This document shows positions 35,601-48,000 of a DNA stretch of 64,000 nucleotides, one piece after another. Numbering within the stretch: the stretch's first letter is position 1; every line of letters starts with the position of its first letter. Position numbers and translations under genes: made by a program. The notes under the pieces were generated by a model. The model was not told the DNA's origin and did no database searches. It saw only the letters and a program-made list of their open reading frames with translations. Source of the stretch: Anticarsia gemmatalis (Eukaryota > Arthropoda > Insecta > Lepidoptera > Erebidae); NCBI RefSeq assembly GCF_050436995.1, contig NC_134766.1:7626001-7690000 (forward strand). The letters run 5' to 3'.

Positions 35601-38600
35601 TTGAGTATATTAAGTTAGATAATATGTATGTCTATCATAATTATAACAGCACCAGCGGACTGGTCCGACCAAGCCCGGGTATAGTTCAATTTTATCCCTA
35701 TGATTTAATTCCCATAGGAATTTTTAATCCCGTCGATCCCATATCAACCTTGTCCCAAAAAAATATTACACAACTTGGTTGAGTTGTTCAATAGTAAAGT
35801 TATGCGTTTACAGACATTTCGGTGATTCATTTTTAGTTATATAAATTTAAAGAGTCACATGGTCCTTTAACTATTCCTTCTTCTTCCAGGAACATTGAAG
35901 CTGAGCCGCGAGACCTCCCGCCTGGGCCCCATCAACTACGACAAAGAGATCCCCTACCCGAGGGAGTTCGACGCCAGGACCCGCTGGCCCAACTACATCT
36001 CTCCTGTGGTAGACCAAGGCTGGTGCGGCTCTGACTGGGCCGTGTCTCTTTCTACCATCGTTTCTGACAGGTAAGTTGGAGGGAGATGCAAGATAAAAGT
36101 GACTTTTTAGAGAAAGAATGGAGGAGGCAGCCATTCTTCGCGACGCAGGAGCAATTCATGTGGCAGTTATTTCATTAAAAAAAAAATTATGTTTACATAA
36201 AGGCTTAAGGAACAGATTTACCACTGGATAAGTATACGGATAAGATCCATCAGATAAAATATCTGACAGTTATTTGTAATCTCTAAGGCCCTTTATCATT
36301 ACACAACATTAATTGTATCATTTTTATTTGCGAACACGCAATGCCCGGAGATTGTGCGTCAATAAACGTACAGTGAATACAAATATCTTTAATACCTCTC
36401 TCTTAGTAATCGATGTTTGGAAAACCCGAGTAGTCTTTAAAACATGACTGACATAAGGAAATGCCGCGAAGACTTTAAATGAGAGTATTTAAAAGAAAAC
36501 CAAAATAATTGCTACGTTGCTCGCCCTTCCGGGAATACTGATGAGCTTTTTAGGTAAATATCTGGGATGGGTAAAACCTTGGGTTTTGTTTACACATTAT
36601 ACAAGTTAAAAGTGAAACTTTGCTAGCTTCTGCTCGCAACTTCGTCCGCATGAATAGATTACACGGAGTAAAAAGTATCTATAGTACGGCCGCTGAGTAA
36701 TTACCGATTTGACAGAATATTCTTTAAATTAATCGATATAACCTTGCACGAGCGACACATTTGTCGAATGATTTAGAATACCTCTTTAATATAAAACGTT
36801 ATGTCAAAATATCAGAATTAAGTTATTTTCCAATAAACACTGTCTCATAACTTAAAATAGTTTGTAAATAATATGAAAACATTTATTTTTTGTTCTTTGG
36901 CGCGCTTGTATAAAGTTACATCGTGCGGATTCGTGCGTCTAGTTTTCATAGTGATGTGCTTAATAGTATTCGGTCCGAATTCATTGGATTAGGTATGATT
37001 TTTATTTCAAGGAATATTGATGTAATATAGTAATAAGGGATATGGATAATATGGATATTTATTTTATTTCATCAAGGATACTCCACCTAATGAAGAACTT
37101 GTGTCTTTAACTATTATTGCTTTTGATTTTATATAATTACACTCTATACTAGAATATTTAAAAACAAACTGTTCCAAAATGAAATTAGGGTTACTGGTTC
37201 AGTCACTTCACTAGTATTGTCAATTTGTCATGTGTCAAATCGATAATAACTCAGCGGCCCTACTATAGTATGCTAAATATATGACCATTTCAAATACATT
37301 GTGCGAAGTTTTTGTATTAATATTAATAACTAACTGAACAGATTTGATGTTTGGCACAGATAACCTAGATTAACACATAGGTTACTTTTTAACCAAAAGG
37401 TTATTTAAAACTGGTATAAAATCATGTTACCGAAATATTTGAAATAACTCCATTTGAAATCGGTTAGTAAAATTCTTCGCGTCTATACGTATTGACATAA
37501 CATGACTTAACAAAGGCCAAGCACCTACGGCTCGTCACATATACTTATAACACCTCAACTCGCTAATTAAAATGGTCATTTACGAGTGCATGATAATTAT
37601 TTGTTTCATGATAGGCATAGGCTAAAAGGTTAAAAAGCTGTGATGATGACACTGTGTTCAAACTTCCGAATATGTGTCAATTAGTTTATCCAGGAGAATA
37701 GTGACTGAATGTTCTTCACCATATCTCTCAAATAGCTTATCCAGCAGTTACCCATCAGTAATTAAACTGCCTAAGACTTGTTTAAAACATAGGTCTTGCT
37801 CTTTCTTCTCATAATAAAAGTAATAACCACATTTTACTCCAATTGTTTTCGCGGTTTAATATTAAAACAAACCTAATACCGAAATTTAAAGTAACTAATA
37901 GATATATCAAACACGGTCTATGTGCACATACACAAACACTAACCGTCTGACTATTAAAACGCTCTGATTACTTATACAGAGTATTGTGTTTTTCACTCAT
38001 ATACCGTTTCACAAATTTATAAAAGTAACAATAAACACTATAGCTAATCACAACTTACTCAGCTTTTATTAATAGGCCAGTTTGAATTAAGTTTATGAAA
38101 AAAACCTAACCGCTGAAGTCAAAATTCAAGCTCGTTCAAAACAAATAATATAGTAAGTAAACAATATAAATATAAGAGTTGAACAGTCAAAAGCTTTTAA
38201 ATGACTCGCACAATAAACAATAAGAACAAAGCACGGAATGTAGCCACTACGACGAATGATACCCGATTCTTTTTCTTGTTTATGCAAACCTGAGACGCGA
38301 CGCTAAAAATAAACTAAGAGCCCTTCACACAACAGCCTCTCTTGCGCTACTTCAGGTAGTCAAGGAATTATAGGGTCGTGCAAGGTTGCGCGCTGGGACC
38401 GCTTTTGTTATGCTAGATTTTTGTATTGAGTTATGTTTGTAGATAATTTTATTGTTTTGTTTTATTAGTTTTCTTGTTATAAGAAAGTTTCGTTGATATG
38501 CTAAAAAGATGCTTATTTTTTAAAAACTTGCCTACATATTTTTTAAATATTTAGTTGTTTTTCTTTGGCATACTGGTATATTTTTTTTATTTAAATAATT

Positions 38601-41600
38601 TAATATAGAATTTGGTTAAAATTTATGAATGTCTTGAATCTTGACTTTGATAACATAAAGTTATTCTTAGGTCGCCCCTACACAATCAAATATATTACGC
38701 AATATGACGTATTGCACAATTTTAATAAGTTTCTGGTAATTCTATTGTGCAATATTAGAGAGAAGACGTTCATTTTATAATGTAAACTGACCCAATATAA
38801 TTTTTGCACGTTTTTGGGCTGACCTGAAATGTTACAAGAGACAAAATTTGGATATCTTCACCATTTTTAAATTCAAAGTCAGTACCAATATTGATAGTTC
38901 TTAGTAGTAACTCATTTACAAAATGTTAAAACTTATGTCATTTGAATTTCAAACGCCATTGTTTTCTCAAGTGTGTTGACAGTCCTTTGTTTAAGAAACC
39001 CAAAAGAAAAACGCAATAAGTGTATTTTCTAAGAAATGCTTCTTTAAGTCCAAAGTGAATTACTTACTAAAACGAACGGGTCGCGTCAAAATATGAATCA
39101 TTTCAACAGCTTCGGACTTCCCATCAAAAGTTGCGTAATGTTAATACATACTCTGCTACGGGAATTTCCCTATCTTTCTTTTTGTTCCACGACGTAGGTA
39201 GGTTCGAATCCCAAATGAGGTTTGGGTTCACTGTTTTGAAGTTGAAATAAAAAATATTTAAGTTCGTGAACGTATCGCTATTCACCTAAAAAGTAGGTAG
39301 CAAAGGACTATGAGGTTCTGCCTGTTCCTATTAACCTAATTTAATAGACTTCAAAATATAAGAAGGTTCTCAATTGGTTTATAAATATATATTTTTTGGG
39401 TGGTGTTGCCTCATAACCTTTTATTGGATGGACCGATTTTGATGGTTATTTTTTGTTTAATGGGTGTTTTATAATAATATTATGTGGTGTTATGTTATTA
39501 TAATTGATCCAGATCCAAAAAATCGCTTTTAAGATATATTTTAAAATGCGTCATTTTGGATTCTATTACGTTTATAATGGTTATATTATCGAAATGCTAC
39601 TAGTGAAATTTTGCTCTAAAGTCGGTCTTTTTTTGTAAAAATTATATTGTGATCAAACAACCTGTTTCTTTTTGTCCATAGATTTGCCATCCAATCCAAC
39701 GGTGCTGAGAAGGTGATCCTGAGTCCTCAAACTCTCTTGTCTTGTAACGTGAAGGGCCAGCAGGGCTGCAAGGGAGGGCACATTGATAACGCTTGGATCT
39801 ACGCGAAGAACCGTGGGTAAGTGACCTTTATGTCTGAGAGATTTAAGAACTATATTTGATTATATTATAATTGGGACCAGGCTTTTGCCCAGTAGCTAGA
39901 CGATAAAAACTAAAAATTAATGAAAATGAAAATAACATTAACGTCATAATTAACTGCCCCTTTGATCCACGGTAGTGCTGATCACAAGACCCCGGTTTTG
40001 AAGCCCGGGTTTTCTGTTAAGATTTTTAAGTCAAATTTAAAGCCGTCGGATCTGCACCTGACCTTTCACTTTAAACAACTAACGATTTAAAACACTCGCA
40101 AGTTGTACATGTACATGTCCTGCAGTTGACCGGCATCGATTAAATTGGCCGCAATAGCAGAACATCAGCGGAAAGGACATTTTTCTAATGAAGCAATTTC
40201 TCTTACAGTTTAGTAGACGAATCCTGTTTCCCGTACAAGGCGCAGCTCACCCGCTGTCCCTTCAAACCCCGTGGCAACCTGATCGACACCGGCTGCAAGC
40301 CTGTGGTGCCTCAACGCACTGACCGGTACAAGGTCGGACCTCCCGGACGCCTCACCAAGGAGAAGGACATCATGTATGATATCATGCAGTCTGGACCTGT
40401 TCAAGGTATGTACTCAAACTTTTAGGTAAATTTTCAGCTTACATTGAAGATATTTTAATTTTTTTAAGGTACTTAATATTTTTATGATAAAATAATTCAC
40501 TCGCTCTAACGGTGAAAGTAAAATATCGTGACTAAACATATGCCTAACAGTTTTTTAACATATTTCTTGAGGACATTCAAAGTCCCCAACCCCAACGTGG
40601 GCATCGTGGTGGGCTCAGGGCCTAACTCCCTCGTACGGGAGGATATTGGACATTGGACATGGGTAAAAAAATGGTACTATGTACGATGACTGCCTCTGTG
40701 GCACGGTCGGTAGTGCTCCGACTGCTGTTCATGAGGTCTCAGATTCGTTTCCCCGAATAGGCAAAGTACTGGTATTTTTTAATTTAGTAACGTACCTGGT
40801 AAATGGCAATAAGCTCGCCCCATTCTACATGGGACTAACATTGTGAATGGCAAAACTGCTCATATTATGTATGTAACATTATTTAATCAATGGTGCTACT
40901 CTTCAAAACTATTCCATTATCTTATAAAATCTGTAGTAGCTAGCGAGTGATTTCAACAATTTTTATCACAACCTTGTGGTTATCTGAGCCTGTTTACAAA
41001 TACATTGTGCCTTCGCTTTGATAACAAATCTGATGGTACACAGAGATCAAGATATTTACAAGCTGTTATGGTTTTGAGATCAAGTACATGAGAATACTTA
41101 GCATACAAACTGAAGTAGTATTTTTTTGTATCTACTGCTTCCAAAATTAGGTATATATATTCCAGGGACTCAAGTCAAAGAGTAATTTAACATAAGCAGA
41201 TATTAAGTGATATTTTGTGTGTTTCTTATTACAAATCGGTTAAATAAATGTTAATATGTTCATCGTGTATTCTCTTCCCCTTGTACTTGTAACAGAAATG
41301 CTTTTTTTTTTTTTTTTTTTTTTTAATTATTATTTTGACTAAGTCATATGAATTGACATATTCATAAAATTATACCGACCTCAAGTATTTTGTAAAAATA
41401 CCTGTGGCAGCTATTATTTCAAAAGGAACATATCGACATATTGCAAAAAATCTAATAATCGCGCTTTGATTACTGAACACACCACGTTTTCAATCAAATG
41501 AAATAAAGAAATCAAAATCAAAGCATGTTCGAACAACGATCATCAGTACGACGTTTAACTGGAAATGTTGGAGAGAAGTTAGGGTACCTAGCGGTAGAGA

Positions 41601-42513
41601 TATGGGTTTACGGTATAGGAATTTGGAATAAACATAGGCCGGACTTTGCCCTGCATATTGCAACCTGCAGCTATGGGGAAATAGTTGGTAAAGGCTGCAG
41701 TTTAGGATCACATGCCCAAATGTCTCTATTATAACATGATCGGACTGATATACATACTTAGTTTGTAAGACATTGACCGTTAGAGACATCCCGAACCATT
41801 TTGACATTCTACGGCATATCTTATTTATATTTTTTTTCCAGCCGTGATGACAGTATACCAGGACTTCTTCCACTACCGCGATGGTATCTACCGTCGCTCC
41901 AGGTACGGCAACCACGAGTTCAAGGGATACCACAGCGTGAGGGTCGTGGGCTGGGGAGAGGAGAACGGCGACAAATACTGGGTAAGAGATTAATTAAATA
42001 GCATTTTACCAGTAAATTGCTATAAGTAAACACATTTGAAGTGGTCTTCCACAAATATAACAATTTTTACCACTGTTTTATGAAACGTGGTCACCTTTGA
42101 AATAGTTTACCAATCTCCATACAAAAATCTACCTACTCATATGTTTTGACGCTTTTGTGGTACATTTTGTGTTAAATGGGCAAAAATGCTCTATCGATTT
42201 AGATGAAATATGGAAGGCCTGTATATTATTTCGTGGTGAAGAACAAACTAAGGTCGCATCGGATAAAATGAAATATATGATATTCGCCCAAAAACAATAG
42301 ACCGTCTATGAAAAGAAAAGAATTGGAAGACGCTTTTCGATAAAACCAATATCTATAATTAATTCTTCTTTACAGATCGTATCCAACAGCTGGGGTCCCG
42401 AATGGGGAGAGAACGGCTACTTCCGCATCGCCCGCGGTAACAACGAGTCGGGCATCGAGAACTTTGTAGTGACCGTCCTCAGTGACGTCACAGAGGCTTA
42501 CCTGCGTAAATAA
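32693..42513 (+). CDS. Swim: TINAG-like (Swim-like) secreted protein, cathepsin B fold, 3' six exons
   Basis: Six exons join in frame: 32693-32865, 35890-36070, 39682-39816, 40209-40405, 41842-41981, 42376-42513 (TAA). All introns are GT..AG. They give about 320 residues of a C1A papain-like protein of the tubulointerstitial nephritis antigen family. Marks seen: the family linker (GWRAYNYTQFYGKKL), QGWCGSDWA at the active site, CKGGHIDNAW, YHSVRVVGWG and SNSWGPEWGENGYFRI. His (41931-41933) and Asn (42385-42387) are kept, but the catalytic Cys is Asp (36033-36035), and the cathepsin B occluding loop is missing, so protease activity is unlikely. Drosophila Swim is an extracellular Wingless-binding protein. 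The signal peptide and Cys-rich N-terminus, about 110 residues in relatives, are not visible and should lie upstream. Exons are GC-rich against AT-rich introns. Confidence 0.9.
33526..33754 (-). mobile_element. Helitron-like element H8, in Swim-like intron
   Basis: Minus-strand copy beginning at CTAGCTGACCCGCGC. It has lost the 'ataagagagaatgggtc' part of the family 3' region and has only two CAAA units. It lies inside the 3.0-kb intron between the first two visible exons. Confidence 0.84.
33905..34061 (+). mobile_element. Helitron-like element H9, 5'-truncated
   Basis: Plus-strand partial copy starting within the core (GTGTTAGATAGCCC) and ending CAGCTAG. The first ~100 bp are absent and a small deletion lies before the 3' hairpin. 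It sits 150 bp from H8 in opposite orientation. Confidence 0.8.
35094..35262 (+). repeat. tRNA-derived SINE, family A, head deleted
   Basis: The A-box (TGGCGCAGTGGTTTAGG) is joined directly to the B-box (AGGGTTCGATTCCC), with the usual 35-40 bases between them missing. The tail is normal, ending tgtttgtaaaagtccccgcg, gacacaagagcaattcttag, then an A/G-rich stretch. Three open frames on both strands here are SINE artefacts. Confidence 0.82.
36071..39681 (+). other. 3.6-kb intron of the TINAG-like gene
   Basis: Bounded by gtaagt and a tttgtccatag acceptor. I see no second gene or clear element in it; small blocks near 36625-36680 and 37310-37400 resemble LINE tails. It splits an Arg codon directly after the active-site exon. 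Confidence 0.6.
40495..40650 (+). repeat. Family B repeat, partial, in Swim-like intron
   Basis: Blocks cactcgctctaacggtgaa, attcaaagtccccaacccc and ctccctcgtacgggaggat match the 24186-24485 copy in order. Confidence 0.65.
40690..40880 (+). repeat. tRNA-headed repeat, family C, in Swim-like intron
   Basis: Head gcctctgtggcacggtcggt, agtgctccgactgctg, then body taacgtacctggtaaatgg and ttctacatgggactaacatt, as at 3541-3800. Confidence 0.68.
41302..41324 (+). repeat. Uninterrupted run of 23 T
   Basis: Lies in the intron before the exon carrying the active-site His. It could be the tail of a retroposed copy on the minus strand; its length should be treated with caution because homopolymers are error-prone. 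Confidence 0.8.
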
Positions 42514-43025
42514 CATAGAACCTACCTGGTATCACCTCTATGCGTCACCACTAAAGTGGTCAATACCATAAGAGGTGTGATTCTGTTAAACAGTACCAGG
42601 GATTTTGGTTAGCGTAGACTTATAGACTGGTAGCGACATCTAGTGGTGAGAAGTAAAAACTGTACTAGCGCCATCTATGTGTAAAATTTCGGAGTGAAAT
42701 TGAAAAAAATATAATATATTTCAGACGGTAATTAATAACATTTGTATGTAAAAATATTGATGTTTGTAGAATTTATAAACTTTTGTGTCAAAATTTCGAC
42801 AATATTTTAAAGACTTGGAATGTTTTAGATGCTTTTATCCTGTTTTTGTTTTGTAAAATAGGGTAAGAGTATTTTTTTAGATAGGTACTTTCTACGCTGA
42901 CCAAAATTGAGTATTTTAATACCCACGATAATTATTTTATTAAATTATTTAGTGTACGATCTCCGACCGACTAGGTGTATAAGAGATTCAAATTGCAATT
43001 TTATATTACTATAAAATTAAGGTTT

Positions 43026-43103
43026 AAACAAATAAAGACCAGAGCGAATGGATCCTTCAAATGTTTCTTGAATCATTTTTGTCGCTGCGATCTTTATTTG
43101 TTT
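43026..43103. terminator. Poly(A) signal within a hairpin, likely 3' end of the TINAG-like mRNA
   Basis: AATAAA at 43031-43036, 518 bp after the stop codon, is the first good poly(A) signal. AAACAAATAAAGA (43026-43038) is exactly inverted at 43091-43103, so a signal is present on both strands. A second plus-strand AATAAA is at 44247-44252, and either may be used. Confidence 0.5.
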
Positions 43104-44246
43104 ATAATCTTTATCAGTAAGATATAAGTCACGTTATCACAACATATGATAATAATCTTCACTATTTACTATTTAGCATTGACAAACACACTTATTATAA
43201 TCCTTAGTACTAAGTACTTATCAAAAACTGGGGCAATCCCCGCAACCCAGTGTTCCCACACTTAAATATGTGACTTAAACTTACCAATTTATAAAAAAGA
43301 AAGAAAAACTAAAAAAAATGCTTTTATTTTCTTATAATCGTATTTATTGTACAGTAGTTATTTTTTTGTGAATCTTTACTGCCATGTTAAATATGGACAC
43401 TTAAAGTAAGTTACTTAAAACCTAGTCTTAGGCACATTTAAACTTTAGATCTAAGTAATGATCATCTCAAATATGCTTATACTTAGATATTAATCTAGAT
43501 TTATTTCTCGTATTTACTTGCGTAACAACACTGCACCAAAAAAACTATATACGAATGTTTTCAAGTGTATTCAAGTGCTTATTGTTAAGTATATAGATGT
43601 CGCCTATCAACTTGAACACTAGTAGTCATTTTAGACAGCTAACTAAACGTAAGCCCAGTGTAAAGGACTCTTAGTTGACTGTTCTACCAATCAGACGATC
43701 GAAGTGCTATAGCCTTAGCCTTCGTGCTTTGCAATTCTTTCAAGGCGTACCTAAAAATTGTTCATTATGATGTAGCGAATTTGTTTAAATTGTTTGGCGA
43801 CACCTGTATCAGTTATTATAACAGTTTTTTTAACAATAGCAGGACTTAAATAAAAATAGTGATGTTTAACTTTGTAAGTTATTACATCTTTATTTAGAAT
43901 TTATAGATACGGTCGTGTCATGGCCAAGCCCAAGTTCAAGAGTTCTAGATTTAGAAAAAGAATGCAATGACAATAGCAACTAAATATAACTGCCAATAGG
44001 GATGTACGCAAAGTATTCATATCGATATTGCACGATAGTTTTGAGTATGGTTATGTGATCTGTTAACGAGTCATACTATTTTAGTGGCACAATATACCAA
44101 TGTTAAAGTTTGTAATAGCACTGTAAAGTCGCATTTGTGACTATAGCCTTACATAAGCCTTTTAATGTAATATTGTTATCGCTATATACAAGTAAAATGT
44201 AATATTTATTTTTAAATAGTATTTACAATTTATTGTAATTTAAGTA

Positions 44247-44252
44247 AATAAA
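44247..44252 (+). terminator. Distal poly(A) signal AATAAA
   Basis: AATAAA in the context taagtaaataaagattt, about 1.7 kb after the TINAG-like stop codon and 0.8 kb before the next start codon. It could end a long 3' UTR isoform. Confidence 0.4.
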
Positions 44253-45071
44253 GATTTAATATTAAAAGCTCTTTTATTATGCCATTTCCTGTGACAATTG
44301 ACTTAAACAGATGACAGTGTGTCAAGACTGTAGACTCTGTGTTGGTCCTTCGTTAATAAACAGTAAGGATCCCCAAATTTAGGGTGTTTAATTAGAAGGT
44401 GCCTTAAAAACCTATCGAAGAAGTGCTAGAGGTGTAGGTTATTAAACTATTTGAAGGTGCCAAAATATGATGTTATCTGTACGTCCTGAAACTGAAGAAT
44501 TGTTTACATAAAAGATCTTAAACTACACAATTAGTTATGAGGTTGACAGCAAAAGTACAGGTACAAAATAAAAAAAAATCATTTACTAAATATAATCTAC
44601 GCGAAATCGGGCCCAAGATTTGTTATTATATGAAGTCGCTTTTACTCAGCAATTGAATACATTTTAGGTCTTACCAGAGTATAACGACAGGGAGCCAATA
44701 TTGATTACAAAAAGACTCATGTCTTGTCTCGTCAATCAAAATCAATGCAAGAAAAATACTCGATATCTCTTTTTACGATATACAATTCACTGGAGATACT
44801 GGACGAGAAGATTCCGTGTAATAAATTATTGGAATAGTCTTTAAAAATATATATTTTATATTACAAATATAAATCGATTGATTTCAAAAGGCGCATCCCT
44901 AGTTGACCCAATTGACACTTTACATGACATGACATCATATCTCAGAATGACACTATTGACATTTGATAGTGGCAGTTGTACTGCACGAATACAATTTATT
45001 TATTTTGGAATTGGAGTAAATAGATAAAATCAAAACTATATTATATTACACTACCAAAGTTCTACTTCATT

Positions 45072-48000
45072 ATGGAAAGGTATTTCACCATTATACATTA
45101 TTTGGTAAAGTAAACATAACCTTTTTTTGAGATTTTAATATCAATTTACATTTCATCGAAAATGTTATTTCAGTTCCACTGCCGAAGATGCTAAAACCGT
45201 TCAGCTTCTTGCCAAAGGCATAATGGAGTTATACGAACCTCCTTTGACGACTATAAACACGCATTTAAAAGAACTAACGTAAGTAAAGTTAAGATACATA
45301 GTTTAGTTTCGATTTTTGGTACATGATCATACTTATTTATTGTCAAATAATGTTAGCAAAAAAGTTTAGCCCCTATTTATCGTGAAATGAAGCTTAACAC
45401 TGTGTTCCTCGATAGATATACCCTACGCTGGATTTATGCCGGGTTCGAACCCGAGGCAACACACCAATGACTTTTAGAAGTTGTGTGTATTCGAAATAAT
45501 TATCACTTGTTCCAACTGTGAAGGCAAACATTGTGATGCAACCTTGTATGCCTGAGAGTTCTTTAGAACCGTTCTTGAAGGTATGCAAAGTCCCCAAGCC
45601 GCAATTGGCCAGTGTGGTATACTTAAGGCCAAACCCCTCCCTCATCATAACTTTAAAAGTTATTAACTCTTGTGTTGCATGTTTAATGTATAATAGAATG
45701 GAAATGCGTTTTCCCAGCATTTTCCCTCCCTCATTACAGGAGGAGACCCTTGTCCAGCAGTTGTACATAAATGGGTTAAAATTTATGATTTGTGTTAGAT
45801 AATTTATCTAATAGATAAAGGTTAACATCTATACTAACATTAAAGCTGAAGAGTTTGTATGTTTGATTGTTTGTTTGTTTGTTTGTTTGAACACGCTAAT
45901 CTCAGGAACTACTTGTCCGATTTGAAAAATTATTTCAGTGTTATATAGCCCATTTATCGAGGAAGGTTATAGGCTATATATCATCACGCTTCTACCAATA
46001 GGAGCAGAGTACCAGTAAAAAATGTTTCGAAAACGGGGAAAATTTTGACCCATTCTCTCTTATGTGACGCAAGCGAAGTTGTGCGGGTCAGCTATCTGCC
46101 ATAATACTGGCCAGCTATTGAGCGGACTCAATTGTAATTTATTCATATTTTTATTGACTTTCTGCAGTGAAAAACAAGAAGCAGTTCATAGTATGTTGAC
46201 ATCAGAGAAAAGGAGACTGGAAGACCTACAAAATGATGCAATGCTTGATGCCTTGGTAAATACTTTTAATTACATACATATGTTACTGTAAAAGCCCGAA
46301 CTGTGGTAAATCCTAAGATTTTCCGGTAAAACCTAAGATTTACCAACTCTCAATGGTAAAAGTCCGAACAAGCCAGAGTTTAAAAACTATGTTACGATAT
46401 ATAAAAAAATCCTCCTTCATTACTATGTTTGTAACTATTTCATGGTATAATTATATACTGTGACATAGTTATAAAGTAGGAGTTTTGGGCAAAGCGCCAT
46501 GGGTAGGTTAGGTTAGAAGGCTAAGGTGGGAGTGAGCGAAACGAAGCTCCCACCTTAGCCTTCGTGGTTATTTTTTTTTAACCACCCAGTAGGAGGAGCC
46601 CTGCGAAGCGGGGCTCCGGCGACATCTCGACATCATCAAGTGAATATAGGTAAAAGTTCGAAATAAAAGAATTGTTCGGACTTTTACCATTGCGAGTTGG
46701 TAAATCTTAGGTTATACTGGAAAATCTTAGGACTTACCACCGTTCGGGCTTTTACAGTAACACATACATAAAATCACACCTTTTTCTATAGGTTAGGCAT
46801 AGACTCGAAAACTCCTCTTACTATGATTTTTATAAACTTTCCTTGGGTTATTCATTTTCTGTATGGAAATGAATAAAAAGAATAACATATTGTCATGTAG
46901 GATTGCCAGTTATGAGTACTATGCACCTGACCTTTCATTTATTTTCTTCAATTACTTAGTAGTCTGTACTCAAAATTAAGTTTTTTAGCATAATATTATT
47001 ATTAAAAGCTAGATTTAAATAAAGTAATTATTTATGTAAATTAACAACTTTTTCCAGTAAGCCTAGGCAGTCAGTTCTTTACTGTAAAATGTGGTTATTT
47101 ATTTAATGTAATGTAAATGTTATTCTTTATGAACCTTTCAGTTAGCTGACATTGCAACTAACAAAGAGAAGTTAGTGACCATATCCAATTCTATGATGTC
47201 TTTACACAAGAGGGTTCAAAGTTTACAGGTAAATATATTCCTATATCTATCTATATCTATTTTTTGTCTATAACTAGCTGAGCCTGCGCAACTTTGCTTG
47301 CGTCACGTAAGAGAGAATCTATACTAATATTATGAATATGAAGAATTGATTTGTTTGTTTGATTGAACGCGGTTTTATAATATTAGTATAGATATCACAC
47401 ATCTTATACTTGAAGCTGTAGGTAAAGGTTTATGAATATTGAATGATTTAGTATCATTCAACCTTATCTCATTGTAACCTTGTTATCTCATTGTACAGTG
47501 TTAGTCGCATGAAAACGGGATGAGCCCCTGATGCAATACAACATGCCCCCTACCATGGCTTGTTTCTTTCAACATATGGGTAGGGTACAGCCCTAGGTCA
47601 ATAGTCATGTGACAAATAGACAAATAATATAATAATTCGCTAATTGAAAAAAATCTATGTTACACATACTAAATAATAAAATAACATAATCAAGGCAGAT
47701 CACTCTTTAGCTACAAACATTCATTCATACGATTCATCCTACCATGACTACAAATTATTACTTACGTACGCTGGAGCGACCGCGGCAACGTCGCAAGGTT
47801 CGCGATTCGGCGCCGGCGCGTCTCGATCCTGTGACGACACTGACACTTCGTGCGGCGAATGTATCACCGACTAAGAGTTATTATAACTTAGTTGTTGTTA
47901 CTTATAAATCTTCACTAATCACTTCGAGCACTTATTTTGAAAAGGCAATGTTTAAATTTTAACGTGTTAAATGTGATCGTCGCCTCGACGGATACACAGT

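Larger units (their letters stand above)
42514..45071. other. 3' UTR of the TINAG-like gene and intergenic spacer
   Basis: The TAA is followed by AT-rich sequence with poly(A) signals at 43031 and 44247. No open frame or repeat family stands out. The last 150 bases before 45072 should hold the promoter of the pallidin-like gene, but no TATA box is clear. Confidence 0.5.

Noticed and set aside
41490..41933. 147-codon minus-strand open frame
   Set aside because: Antisense to the exon with the active-site His and to adjacent intron; no motif.
45394..45802. Open frames of 124 and 94 codons
   Set aside because: They run through a family B SINE with a nested insertion, hence repeat-derived.
46501..46515. 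Telomeric TTAGG repeat
   Set aside because: Only about two units, inside a TIR element; not an interstitial telomere array.
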